A stretch of 64,000 nucleotides of DNA from Neorhizobium lilium (GTDB taxonomy: Bacteria; Pseudomonadota; Alphaproteobacteria; Rhizobiales; Rhizobiaceae). How positions within the stretch are numbered: the first letter of the stretch is position 1; every line of letters starts with the position of its first letter. Below the pieces are notes generated by a model. That model saw only the letters and a program-made list of their open reading frames with translations, had not been told where the DNA came from and did not search any database. A program made the position numbers and the translations under genes. The stretch lies in the NCBI RefSeq assembly GCF_004053875.1, contig NZ_SBIP01000001.1, positions 434,001 to 498,000 of the forward strand, in the 5' to 3' direction. Below are positions 34,328 through 43,140 of this stretch, piece after piece.

Positions 34328-36064
34328 ATGACCCAGACCGTCGCAGATCAATTTGCCGCTACGCTCGCCGCCGCGGGGGTAAAGCGCATATTCGGCGTTG
34401 TTGGCGATAGTCTCAACGGTATAACGGATGCCATCCGCCGGCAGGGGCTTATCGAATGGATCCATGTCCGGCATGAGGAAGCCGGTGCCTTTGCCGCAGC
34501 AGCCGAGGCACACCTGACAGGATCTCTTGCCGTTTGCGCCGGCAGTTGCGGTCCCGGCAATCTCCACCTCATCAACGGGCTCTTCGACGCACATCGGTCT
34601 CGTGTCCCGGTGCTTGCCATCGCCGCGCAGATCCCCTCCTCCGAGATCGGTTCCGGCTACTTCCAGGAGACCCATCCCCAAGATCTGTTTCGCGAATGCA
34701 GCCATTATTGCGAACTGATCGGCGATCCGGTGCAGATGCCGAGAACGCTCGAAATCGCCATCCGCGAAGCCGTCGGTCAGCGCGGTGTGTCGGTCGTCGT
34801 CATTCCGGGCGATATCGCGCTCAAGCCAGCACCCTTCCCCCACACGCCGAAACCGGAAGCCCTGCGGCCGAAGGCACCCCTCATCCAGCCGCAGCAAAGC
34901 GACATCATGGCGCTGGCCGAAATGCTGAACGGCACCGAGAGCCGCGTCACGCTCCTGTGCGGCTCCGGATGCGCTGGCGCCCATGACGAAGTGGTCGCCC
35001 TTGCCGCCAGGCTGAAGGCGCCGATCGTTCACGCTCTGAAGGGCAAGGAACACATAGAATACGACAATCCTTATGATGTTGGCATGACCGGCCTGATCGG
35101 CTTTTCTTCTGGCTATTATGCGATGAAGGATTGCGATGTTCTTCTGATGCTGGGCACCGACTTCCCCTATCGCCAGTTCTATCCCGAAGGATCGGGCGTA
35201 CGCATTGCGCAGATCGATATCCGCCCCGGCCAGATCGGGCGGCGGGCATCGGTCGATCTGGGGCTTGTCGGCGACGTCAAGACGACGATCGCCGCGCTGC
35301 TGCCAGCTTTGCATGAGCGGACCGAAAGCATCCATCTGGACAAAGCGACGAAGCATTACCAGAAGGCACGCAAGGATCTGGATGCTCTGGCGGCCGGAGG
35401 TGGAAAGGGCATCATCCATCCCCAGCAGGTTGCCAAGGCGCTCAGCGATCTTGCGTCCGAGGACGCGGTCTTCACCTGCGATGTCGGGCTTCCCACAGTT
35501 TGGGCCGCGCGATATCTCGCGCTGAACGGCAAACGGCGCCTCGTCGGCTCATTCTGGCATGGGTCTATGGCAAACGCCATGCCACATGCGATCGGGGCAC
35601 AGGTGGCGTTTCCGCAGCGGCAGGTGATCTCCATGTCGGGCGATGGCGGCTTTGCCATGTTAATGGGGGATTTTCTGACGCTTGCGCAATTGAACCTCCC
35701 GGTGAAAGTGGTCGTCTTCAACAATTCCGCCTTGGGCTTCATCGAAGTGGAGCAGAAATCGACGGGTTTCCTCCCGAACGGCACGGAACTGAAGAACCCG
35801 AACTTTGCCGCCATGGCTGAGGCCGTTGGGATCAAGGGGATACGGCTTGAGCATCCGGACGATGTGGAACGCGGCGTGCGAGAAGCACTGGCGCATGACG
35901 GCCCGGTCCTGATCGACGCGGTGGTAGCCCGGACCGAGCTACCCGTTCCGCCCTCGATCAATCTGGAAATGGCCAAGGGCTTCACCCTCTATATGGTCAA
36001 GGCGGTTTTCAGCGGGCATGGCGACGAAATCGTCGATCTCGCAAAAACCAATCTCTGGCACTGA
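34328..36064 (+). CDS. poxB: Pyruvate dehydrogenase (quinone)-like thiamine-diphosphate enzyme, PoxB
   Basis: A 578-residue ThDP enzyme. N-terminal domain has [17 protein letters not shown] with the catalytic Glu; the FAD-type middle domain follows; the ThDP motif is [21 protein letters not shown] then [12 protein letters not shown]. The closing helix ([32 protein letters not shown], described here by its parts) resembles the membrane-binding C-terminus of E. coli PoxB, which decarboxylates pyruvate to acetate with electrons passed to ubiquinone. Acetolactate-synthase-like alternatives are less likely given that tail. Confidence 0.9.
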   Translation: MTQTVADQFAATLAAAGVKRIFGVVGDSLNGITDAIRRQGLIEWIHVRHEEAGAFAAAAEAHLTGSLAVCAGSCGPGNLHLINGLFDAHRSRVPVLAIAAQIPSSEIGSGYFQETHPQDLFRECSHYCELIGDPVQMPRTLEIAIREAVGQRGVSVVVIPGDIALKPAPFPHTPKPEALRPKAPLIQPQQSDIMALAEMLNGTESRVTLLCGSGCAGAHDEVVALAARLKAPIVHALKGKEHIEYDNPYDVGMTGLIGFSSGYYAMKDCDVLLMLGTDFPYRQFYPEGSGVRIAQIDIRPGQIGRRASVDLGLVGDVKTTIAALLPALHERTESIHLDKATKHYQKARKDLDALAAGGGKGIIHPQQVAKALSDLASEDAVFTCDVGLPTVWAARYLALNGKRRLVGSFWHGSMANAMPHAIGAQVAFPQRQVISMSGDGGFAMLMGDFLTLAQLNLPVKVVVFNNSALGFIEVEQKSTGFLPNGTELKNPNFAAMAEAVGIKGIRLEHPDDVERGVREALAHDGPVLIDAVVARTELPVPPSINLEMAKGFTLYMVKAVFSGHGDEIVDLAKTNLWH

Positions 36065-36075
36065 GCCCGGGCAGC

Positions 36076-36182
36076 TATTGCAGCACGTCGCGCAAAAGTG
36101 TGTAGCGGTTTTTCGTCAACGGCATGCGATAAAACAAAGGCTTAAGGCGTGGAAGCGAATCTGAAAGATCGCGACATGCTTG
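36076..36182. repeat. Probable dispersed rhizobial intergenic repeat
   Basis: The stretch includes CGCAAAAGTGTG, AGCGGTTTTTCG, CATGCGATAAAACAAAGGC and GAATCTGAAAGATCGCGAC in that order. From memory this matches a common noncoding repeat of Rhizobium and Agrobacterium genomes (variants with AGCGGTTTTGCG ... CATGCGTAAAACAAA). Only one copy lies in this window, so identification is by recollection. Confidence 0.5.
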
Positions 36183-36350
36183 TCTTATGATTATCCCCGC
36201 TTCTTATGAGAAAAAACAGCGCCGGCTCGGGTAGCCGCCCTTGCCGGCGATGGGGGAACGGATCGGTGACGCGCAGGCCGCCATTCTGACCGATGCCGGC
36301 CGAGCTAAAGTTTGATCGCCCCATCTTTTCCAATCGTCCTGAACGGATAC

Positions 36351-36368
36351 CCGGAGTTGAAACTCCGG
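36351..36368. other. Inverted repeat CCGGAGTT-N2-AACTCCGG
   Basis: A perfect eight-base inverted repeat with a two-base centre lies 283 bases before the sensor kinase start. It could be an operator or a cruciform. No T-tract follows. Confidence 0.4.
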
Positions 36369-36651
36369 ATGACAAGCATGGAAGACGGAAAAGATGCTCG
36401 ATCAAAACGGATACTTTAGGGATGGCTGTGCGGTAGATTGGCCGGGATTGGAACCTCCGAAATTTCTCGACAGAAGCGAGCTGAAGAGGCTTCTGTTCGC
36501 TTATACATCTGGGAACGAAACGACCGCATAGGTACGCGTCTAAGGCTTTTGTCGATTGATGCGACTGCAGATGTTTCGTCTGGGTTCGCACAACTCATGT
36601 GATAGGGTCCCCGCGACGGAAACATAAAACGGGTACGAACGGTTAGATCGC

Positions 36652-39600
36652 ATGAGGAACGAACAAGACGACTCCACGCGCCTCGGCCTGATTGTCGGGA
36701 TCGGTGCTTCCGCAGGCGGCCTCGAAGCCTTCAAAGCGTTTTTTGCGAACTTGCCACCTGATAGCGGCATGGGATTCGTGCTCGTGCAGCATCTCTCTCC
36801 AGATCACGAAAGCATGCTGACCGACATCCTTGAACGGGAATCGCCGATTCCCGTTGTCGAAGCTCGTGATGGCATGCGCGTCGAGCCGAACCGCGTTCAC
36901 GTGATCCCGCCCGACGCCACCTTGACGATCAGGGATGGGAAGCTCGTCGTCCTCCAGCCGGCACCGCCGCGCGCGGACCGTAGACCAATCGACTCCTTCT
37001 TCGTCTCGCTGGCAGAGGACCAGAGCGACAACGCGGTTTCGATCGTCCTATCGGGCGTCGGAAGTGACGGATCAGTCGGGATCGGGGCCGTAAAGGAACA
37101 CGGCGGGCTCACAATGGCCCAGGCGGAGTTCGACCACCACGCAATGGCGGGTATGCCGCAAAGCGCTGCGGCCACCGGTCTTGTAGATTATGTCATGCAG
37201 GTCGAGGACATGCCTGCCAAGTTGATCGAATATCGGGATCACCTGGCGCTGGTTGCGGACCGCAAGGATGGCGACGGCACGCGGAAGGACGCCGCAGAGC
37301 ACCTAGCGACCGTTGTTGCCGTCCTTCGCTCGAAGACGGGGCATGATTTCGCGAAATACAAGATCAAGACAGTCACCCGCCGCATTCAGCGACGTATGCA
37401 GGTCCTGCAGGCCGACACTGTCCTGGACTATATCAAGCATCTGCGCGAAGAGCCCGCCGAGCCTGAACTGCTGTTCAGGGACTTGCTCATCGGCGTCACC
37501 GAATTTTTCCGTGATCCGGAGGCGTTTCATGGCCTGTCGGCAGCGATCGACGAGATACTCGAACGCAGCAGCGGCCCTCGATCCCTGAGGGTTTGGGTAG
37601 CGGCCTGTTCAACGGGAGAAGAGGCCTACAGTCTCGCCATTGTCATCCGCGAGATCCTCGATATGCGTAATGCGGATCTCGAGGTCCAGATCTTTGCAAC
37701 TGATATCGACGACCGTGCGATCGAATTCGCCAGGGCTGGCCGCTATCAGCGCACAACGGGGATCTCACCGGAACGCCTTCAGCGATGGTTTTTCGAAGAG
37801 GACGGTGCGTTCTGCCCGAACCGACAGATCCGGAGGATGTGCGTGTTCTCAGTCCACAACGTAACGAAGGACCCGCCGTTTTCCAGGCTCGACCTCATCT
37901 CGTGCCGCAACCTCATGATCTACATGGACGGTGATCTGCAGGATCGCATCTTGCGGACTTTTCATTACGCCTTGAAACCCGACGGTCTCCTGTTTCTCGG
38001 GCTGTCGGAAGGCGTGAGCCGCCATTCCGAGCTTTTCGCCGTCAAGGATAAGGCTGCTCATATCTTCCAACGATCCGATGGGGATGCGGCGTTTCCCGGT
38101 ATGCCGATGCCCGCCCAGACGCCCGCAACCAATCGCCTCGCCGGGGAGCGGGGCGGAGGGGCCGGTGACCGGGTGGACCGAGCGGTGCGTGCGGCGTTGG
38201 CAAAGCACTCGCCGGCGTTTGTGGTCGTCGACCGTCAGAGCAACATCGTGCGGTATTCCGGCGGAGAGGTTGCCCGCTATCTAGAACCTTCGGCTGGCGT
38301 TGCGAGCCTCAGCCTCCTTTCCAACCTTCGGAAAAACCTGCGGATCACCGTGCGGACTGCGCTGCAGACGGTAGTCAAGACCGGCGAGGCGGTGGTCACC
38401 GACAACGTGTCGGTCCTCCTCGAAGGCCAGCAGCGCGTGTTGAGCGTTATTGTTGAGCCCGTGCCCGATACGGGCGGTGAGGGGCTTTGTGTCGTCGCGT
38501 TTCAAGAAATGCGCATGTTGGCGACAGAGCCGTCAGTTGGCGCCGACGGAAGCGCACGCAGCCCGGAAGCCGTGGCCGCGGAGCAGGAGCTTCGCACCGT
38601 CCGCGTACAGTTGCAGGCGATGATCGGCGATCTCGAAACGGCGAACGAGGAGATGAAATCCTCGGCGGAAGAGTATCAATCGGTCAACGAGGAGTTGCAG
38701 TCGACGAATGAGGAGCTGCAGACTTCGAAGGAGGAAATGCAGTCGATCAACGAGGAGCTGCAGACCGTCAATGCCGAGATGATGGCGAAGAACGACCTAC
38801 TCTCCAACCTCAACAGCGATTTGCAGAACCTGCTCGACAGCACCCAGATTGCGACGATCTTCCTGGACGAAGACCTCCGTATCAAAAACTTCACGCCCGG
38901 GATGGCGGACATCTTTAGCCTCCGAGAGAGCGACCGGGGTCGGCCACTGACGGATATCGTCAGTCTCCTTGCCTACGACGACCTGCGACGCGACGTCGCC
39001 AAGGTATTGCGCGAGCTGACGGTGATGGAGCGCGAGCTCGAGCTTCAGGACCGCGGCGCATCGTTCGTCATGCGCATCCGACCATATCGCAGCATCGAGC
39101 GGGTGATCGAGGGGGTCGTCGTTACCTTTGTCGATGTCACGGCACGGAAGGAGGCAGAGCGGGCGAAAGACGTTAGCGAGCGACGCTTTACCGCGATCGT
39201 CAATCAGGCTGCCGTGGGCGTTACCGAGACAGATCTCGAAGGCCGCTTCCTGCTCGCCAACGCTGCGTTCGAGACCATGGCTGGTCAATCCGCTGAAGAT
39301 CTGCGCCAGATACATCGGCATGACGTTATCAATCCAGAGGATGTCGATGCGGTCAGCGCGCAGTTCGAGCAAGCGACCCGCGATGGCAAGCCGTTCGAGG
39401 TTGAATATCGTCTTCTAAGCGCAGAAGGAACATCTATATGGGTCCACGACAGCGTCTCCGTGCTGGGTGACAGCGACGGTCGCATAAGCAGCGTCATCTC
39501 GGTGACGCTGGAAATCGAGGAACGCAAGCGGGCCGAAGAACATGCGGCATTGCTCTTAGGCGAGCTTGATCACCGGGTGAAGAATATTCTGGCCATTGTT

Positions 39601-40167
39601 TCCTCGATCGTCGCCCAAACACTGAAGACAAATTCTTCACCCGAAGAGTTTGCGGAGACGATTTCAGGCCGCATCACCGCGATCACACGTGCTCATAGTC
39701 TCTTGACCAGCCGTCGTGCGGGCGGCACCGGTACTTTGCGCGATCTCATAGAGACCGAACTCAAGCCGTATGGCGATCGGGCGTTGCGGATCGAAGGTCC
39801 TGAGGTAGCGCTTACACCCAAGGCCGGGCTGTCAGTGGCGATGGCCATCCACGAACTGGCCAGCAACGCCGCAAAATACGGCTCATTATCAGTAACCGAA
39901 GGCCAGCTCACGATTTCTTGGTCTGTGACGGAGGGCCTCGATCGGCGGTTGCAGTTGAGCTGGACGGAAGCCAATGGGCCAACAGTTTCCGGACCGCCCG
40001 CGCGACGCGGCTTCGGCACGACTGTGATCGATCGCTCATTGAGTTATGAATTCGACGGGGAGGTGACGCGTAGCTTCGAACCGAGCGGCGTCGTTTGTAT
40101 GATCGAACTTCCCTTCACCCCAGAAGTTGGAGAACTTCGAACATCGGATAGAGGAGGAGGCGGCTGA
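36652..40167 (+). CDS. CheB-CheR-PAS-PAS-HWE histidine kinase fusion
   Basis: A 1171-residue cytoplasmic signalling protein. Residues 1-190 are a CheB methylesterase (Ser20 in GIGAS, His47, Asp139 in VGSDG). Residues 215-470 are a CheR methyltransferase (GVTEFFRDP at 281, SAM site WVAACSTGEEAYS at 315, CRNLMIY at 418). A Glu/Gln-rich coiled coil spans about 640-730, PAS domains about 725-830 and 845-955, then the HWE kinase: phosphoacceptor His974 in LGELDHRVKN, N-box HELASNAAKYG at 1067, G-box GFGTTVI at 1120. No transmembrane helix or attached receiver is seen. Its stop overlaps the next receiver gene by one base, making that protein the likely phosphotransfer partner. Input signal unknown. 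Confidence 0.92.
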   Translation: MRNEQDDSTRLGLIVGIGASAGGLEAFKAFFANLPPDSGMGFVLVQHLSPDHESMLTDILERESPIPVVEARDGMRVEPNRVHVIPPDATLTIRDGKLVVLQPAPPRADRRPIDSFFVSLAEDQSDNAVSIVLSGVGSDGSVGIGAVKEHGGLTMAQAEFDHHAMAGMPQSAAATGLVDYVMQVEDMPAKLIEYRDHLALVADRKDGDGTRKDAAEHLATVVAVLRSKTGHDFAKYKIKTVTRRIQRRMQVLQADTVLDYIKHLREEPAEPELLFRDLLIGVTEFFRDPEAFHGLSAAIDEILERSSGPRSLRVWVAACSTGEEAYSLAIVIREILDMRNADLEVQIFATDIDDRAIEFARAGRYQRTTGISPERLQRWFFEEDGAFCPNRQIRRMCVFSVHNVTKDPPFSRLDLISCRNLMIYMDGDLQDRILRTFHYALKPDGLLFLGLSEGVSRHSELFAVKDKAAHIFQRSDGDAAFPGMPMPAQTPATNRLAGERGGGAGDRVDRAVRAALAKHSPAFVVVDRQSNIVRYSGGEVARYLEPSAGVASLSLLSNLRKNLRITVRTALQTVVKTGEAVVTDNVSVLLEGQQRVLSVIVEPVPDTGGEGLCVVAFQEMRMLATEPSVGADGSARSPEAVAAEQELRTVRVQLQAMIGDLETANEEMKSSAEEYQSVNEELQSTNEELQTSKEEMQSINEELQTVNAEMMAKNDLLSNLNSDLQNLLDSTQIATIFLDEDLRIKNFTPGMADIFSLRESDRGRPLTDIVSLLAYDDLRRDVAKVLRELTVMERELELQDRGASFVMRIRPYRSIERVIEGVVVTFVDVTARKEAERAKDVSERRFTAIVNQAAVGVTETDLEGRFLLANAAFETMAGQSAEDLRQIHRHDVINPEDVDAVSAQFEQATRDGKPFEVEYRLLSAEGTSIWVHDSVSVLGDSDGRISSVISVTLEIEERKRAEEHAALLLGELDHRVKNILAIVSSIVAQTLKTNSSPEEFAETISGRITAITRAHSLLTSRRAGGTGTLRDLIETELKPYGDRALRIEGPEVALTPKAGLSVAMAIHELASNAAKYGSLSVTEGQLTISWSVTEGLDRRLQLSWTEANGPTVSGPPARRGFGTTVIDRSLSYEFDGEVTRSFEPSGVVCMIELPFTPEVGELRTSDRGGGG

Positions 40168-40550
40168 TGACTTTCCACCGCAATGCAGAAGGCCGCCAGG
40201 TGCTTGTCGTTGAAGACGAGATGACGATCGTACTGGCAATTGAAGAAGCCCTGCTTGCCCTCGGTGCGCAGGTTGTCGGTCCTGCATCGCGTGTTGACGT
40301 AGCCATCCAACTGGCAAGCGAGGTGTCGCTCGATGCTGCGATTCTTGACGTCAACATCCGGGGAGGAAATTCGTACGCGGTCGCGGACATTCTCGCCGAA
40401 CGGGGAATACCGTTCGTCTTCTGCAGTGGCTACAGCGACTGGGCAATCGAAGAACGGCATCGTGATCGGCCCCGTTTGACGAAGCCTTACAGCTTGAACG
40501 AACTGACGGAGCGGGTGCTGCAAATGCTGGAACCGCTACCTAACGCATAG
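40167..40550 (+). CDS. Single-domain response regulator 1
   Basis: A 127-residue receiver-only protein. The acidic pocket VVEDE (near 14-18), phosphoacceptor Asp61 in AAILDVNI, Ser in FCSGYS, and Lys106 in RLTKPYS are all present, so it should be phosphorylatable. It has no output domain. It overlaps the HWE kinase stop by one base. Its closest sibling in the window is the receiver at 41599 (shared GAQVVGPA, LDAAILD, PFVF). Confidence 0.9.
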   Translation: MTFHRNAEGRQVLVVEDEMTIVLAIEEALLALGAQVVGPASRVDVAIQLASEVSLDAAILDVNIRGGNSYAVADILAERGIPFVFCSGYSDWAIEERHRDRPRLTKPYSLNELTERVLQMLEPLPNA

Positions 40551-40579
40551 AGCATCGAACCGGACGAGGTGAATGAGCC

Positions 40580-41548
40580 ATGAGGAAGATCATCGCAATC
40601 GGCGGATCGGCAGGCTCGATCCAGGTCATCCGGCAAATCTCCAGTATGTTGCCACCGGACCTGCAGGCCTCCGTCCTCATCGCAGTTCATGTCGGAGCCG
40701 GCAATCAGGATCTCCTCGCCGGCATATTGGACGGCGGAGGGCCGCTTCCGGCGTCCACCGCGGTTGATGGCGAGCCGGTAGAGGAAGCGCGTATCTACGT
40801 GGCTCCCGCAGACCATCATCTAGTGATCGAAGGCAACTTCATCCGCCTGGGACGAGGGCCGCGCGAGAACATGGCGCGACCGGCGATAGATCCGCTGTTT
40901 CGATCCGCAGGGCTCAGCGTCGGACCGAGAGCAATTGGCCTCCTGCTTTCCGGGATGCTCAACGATGGGGCCTCTGGCTTGGCCGACCTCAAACGCTGTG
41001 GGGGCGTAACGGTCGTCCAGAACCCGCTTGACGCCTTTGAAAGCGAGATGCCACGAACGGCATTGCTGGCAAGCGACATCGACTACCGTGCGCCCGCCAG
41101 GGATCTGGCCGCTCTTCTGATCCGCCTCGTGCAGGAAGAGCCGGGCTTGGCGGTGCCCTCACCTTCCAGCGTCGAGCTTGAGGTGGCGATCGCGTTGGGA
41201 CGGCCTTCGGATACGCCCACTATCGCCGAAATCGCTGATCCGGTCCCATTGAGCTGTCCCGGATGCGGGGGGACGATGTCGCAGATCAGGCGCTCACCAC
41301 TGCGCTTTCGTTGCCAGGTGGGGCACGGCTATACTGCCGAAGCCCTGGCTCACGAGCAGGAGGGCTCTGTCGATGAGGCAGTTCGCATGGCGGTCAGGGT
41401 CATCGGCGAACGCGCCGTTCTGATGGAGAAGATGACACTAGACGCGCTGCAGGCCGGCCGAACAGCCGCTGCTGCAACTTTCGAAGAACGCGCCCAGGAG
41501 TACAGACGTTCCGCCGACGTGCTTATGGATGCGGCGCTTAGCGGCTAG
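40580..41548 (+). CDS. CheB-type methylesterase with C-terminal Cys/His motif
   Basis: A 322-residue protein with a CheB catalytic domain (Ser10 in GGSAG, His37 in VHVG, Asp129 in SGMLNDG), without the usual N-terminal receiver. After about residue 205 comes CPGCGG (Cys226, Cys229), then CQVGHG (Cys245, His249), a likely zinc-binding module, followed by a helical tail. The family is known beside HWE kinases but its substrate receptors are not local: no chemoreceptor gene is in the window. It starts 29 bases after response regulator 1. Confidence 0.85.
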   Translation: MRKIIAIGGSAGSIQVIRQISSMLPPDLQASVLIAVHVGAGNQDLLAGILDGGGPLPASTAVDGEPVEEARIYVAPADHHLVIEGNFIRLGRGPRENMARPAIDPLFRSAGLSVGPRAIGLLLSGMLNDGASGLADLKRCGGVTVVQNPLDAFESEMPRTALLASDIDYRAPARDLAALLIRLVQEEPGLAVPSPSSVELEVAIALGRPSDTPTIAEIADPVPLSCPGCGGTMSQIRRSPLRFRCQVGHGYTAEALAHEQEGSVDEAVRMAVRVIGERAVLMEKMTLDALQAGRTAAAATFEERAQEYRRSADVLMDAALSG

Positions 41549-41598
41549 TTGGTAATTAGCCTATCACAATGTGCAATTACGCTGCCGAAAACGGGACA

Positions 41599-41970
41599 AT
41601 GAACATGATGACGGGAAACCAATATTCGGGGAAAAGGATTCTCGTCGTTGAAGACGATTACTTAATCGCCCAGCAATTGGTGGACTGGCTCGAAGAAAAC
41701 GGTGCTCAGGTCGTCGGTCCCGCACCAAATGTCGTTCGGGCTTTGGCATTGGCTCAAGGCAATAGCCAGCTTGATGCCGCTATACTCGATATCAACCTGA
41801 ACGGCGAGATGGTGTTTCCAGTAGCGGACCTGCTACTTTCCCGATCCGTGCCGTTCGTCTTCGCGACCGGCTATGACGGCAAGGATATTCCAGACCTATA
41901 CCACACCGTGCCGCGCTTTTCCAAACCTATCGAAGGCGGCGATCTGCAGGACACATTGTTCCGGCGCTAA
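41599..41970 (+). CDS. Single-domain response regulator 2
   Basis: A 123-residue receiver from the ATG at 41599, which has GGGA just upstream; the frame is open to 41569. Phosphoacceptor Asp64 in AAILDINL and Lys109 in RFSKPIE are present, with the acidic pair in VVEDD. No output domain. It is paralogous to response regulator 1 and closes the signalling cassette. Confidence 0.88.
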   Translation: MNMMTGNQYSGKRILVVEDDYLIAQQLVDWLEENGAQVVGPAPNVVRALALAQGNSQLDAAILDINLNGEMVFPVADLLLSRSVPFVFATGYDGKDIPDLYHTVPRFSKPIEGGDLQDTLFRR

Positions 41971-42277
41971 GCTGATCCTGCCAATCGCTGTCGAGGTAGC
42001 CTGAAGAAAGGTGAGTTCCTGCCCGCCGAAGCTATTGTCCGCGTCGAGATGGTTTGCTTTTGTGGCGTCTGAGTATTGCTGATTGGCGGAATTATAATCC
42101 AGTATTTTACCATCGGTAGATTACGAATGGAGACTGGGTGGGAGTGTCCTCGGAGAGTAGAGCCGGCAACTGAGGTCGTGCCGCCCAGTTTGTCGCAAAA
42201 ATCAGGCCGCGATTTTGATGCGAAAGTTAGGAGATCTACCCGTCGTCTCCCGGAGCGAAAGCTGGGCGCAAGCGCAG
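41971..42277. other. Intergenic region, no gene seen
   Basis: These 307 bases lie between the end of the receiver gene and the end of the GntR gene. Composition is more AT-rich than neighbours. Open frames on both strands have no resemblance to a protein family and no ribosome site. I see no clear terminator hairpin. Confidence 0.5.
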
Positions 42278-43006
42278 TCAATTCCTTCCTGTGCCGAACA
42301 CGCCAAACATATCGAACGCAACAGGACGTCGACGATCAAGTGCTAGGCCGTCCTGGATTTCGATGATGTGTTCGCGCATGAGAGAAACCGCTTTTTCGAC
42401 TTCACCGGAAGCACAATGATCAAGGAGGTCGTCGTGATGGTCATGCCATCCCGCAAGCCCGACCTGATTGTCGAACAGATGCACGATGAGGCTTGTCCGG
42501 GCCACCAGCAGTCGAACTTGTTCAGCCAGAATGCGGTTCCCAGACAGTTCAGCCATAAGCACGTGGAAACCACCGGAGAGGTGGATCGCCTCGCGTATAT
42601 AGCCCTGCTGTCTCAGTTTGTGCTCTTGCTCGATATTGTCGCGAAGTCTGGCGATCGCTGCCGGATCAGAGGCCCGTGCCACGGCTTCCGTGGTTCCAGA
42701 CTCAATTGCTACACGGGCGGCAAACACTTCGACCGCCTCAACAGCATCCGGAGCCGCCACAAACGCTCCGCGCTTGGGAAAGAACACGACGAGCTTCTCC
42801 CAGGTCAACCGCTGCAAGGCTGTTCCGATAGTCCGCCGTCCAACACCGAATGCCTCCATCAGCGCGAGTTCGGTCAGCTTGGTCCCAGGGGGAAGCCGTT
42901 GATCGACAATCGCGGCGAATAGATGCGTATAGGCTTCATCGGCATCCTCAACTTTCGGCCGATTGCGGTCGTTCATCACGCCCACCAACCGTTTGTTCTG
43001 CTTCAT
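42278..43006 (-). CDS. GntR-family regulator with FCD ligand domain
   Basis: A 242-residue transcription factor. The N-terminal winged helix is LFAAIVDQRLPPGTKLTELALMEAFGVGRRTIGTALQRL (given in parts: LPPGTKLTE, FGVGRRTI). The C-terminal all-helical FCD domain has the metal-site pattern FHVLMAELSGNRIL and HHDDLLDHCASG. The ATG at 43006 has AAAGAGAA upstream; the frame is open to 43105. It is divergent from the hydantoinase operon and likely represses it until ligand binds. An inverted repeat at 43039-43052 in the shared region is a candidate site. Confidence 0.88.
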   Translation of the reverse strand: MKQNKRLVGVMNDRNRPKVEDADEAYTHLFAAIVDQRLPPGTKLTELALMEAFGVGRRTIGTALQRLTWEKLVVFFPKRGAFVAAPDAVEAVEVFAARVAIESGTTEAVARASDPAAIARLRDNIEQEHKLRQQGYIREAIHLSGGFHVLMAELSGNRILAEQVRLLVARTSLIVHLFDNQVGLAGWHDHHDDLLDHCASGEVEKAVSLMREHIIEIQDGLALDRRRPVAFDMFGVFGTGRN

Positions 43007-43038
43007 TGTTATTCTCTTTGGCGATGTTTGTCGCGGCG

Positions 43039-43052
43039 GATTGTGCGCAATC
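43039..43052. promoter_or_regulatory. Inverted repeat GATTG-N4-CAATC, candidate GntR operator
   Basis: GATTGTGCGCAATC is a perfect five-base inverted repeat with a four-base centre in the 134-base region between the GntR gene and the hydantoinase operon. It lies 37 bases upstream of the sigma-54 promoter, where an activator or repressor could act. Confidence 0.45.
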
Positions 43053-43088
43053 GTGTGCGCTGCGTTGTTTTCGTTCAAGTTCGCAGAC

Positions 43089-43104
43089 TGGCACGTGCCT
43101 TGCA
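43089..43104 (+). promoter_or_regulatory. Sigma-54 (RpoN) promoter of hydantoinase operon
   Basis: TGGCAC (43089-43094), five bases, TTGCA (43100-43104) matches the -24/-12 consensus exactly, with GG and GC separated by ten bases. The transcript should start near 43115 and the first ATG is at 43141. RpoN dependence points to nitrogen-status control through an enhancer-binding activator such as NtrC; I did not find a clear NtrC site upstream. Confidence 0.75.
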
Positions 43105-43140
43105 ATACTATCCATAGGCAATACCAAACAGGGGAATGAC

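Larger units (their letters stand above)
36065..36651. other. 587-base intergenic region without a convincing gene
   Basis: A minus-strand frame (36142-36591) is open but is composition-biased and lacks any family resemblance. The region carries a rhizobial-type dispersed repeat (about 36076-36182) and an inverted repeat at 36351-36368. I found no tRNA or small RNA that I could support, and no clean promoter for the sensor kinase. Confidence 0.55.

Noticed and set aside
34280-35419. 379-codon minus-strand frame antisense to poxB
   Set aside because: A shadow of poxB with no family resemblance.
36500-36651. An ECF (EcfG-type) promoter before the HWE kinase
   Set aside because: GGAAC-like and CGTT-like blocks occur but with wrong bases or spacing, so I could not support a general-stress promoter.
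41967-42281. 104-codon minus-strand frame after the second receiver
   Set aside because: No ribosome site, low-complexity Ser/Thr-rich text and no family resemblance.
42850-43140. 97-codon N-terminal extension of the binding protein at 43141
   Set aside because: The extension crosses the antisense GntR gene and the sigma-54 promoter; the Tat-like leader and ribosome site fix the start at 43141.
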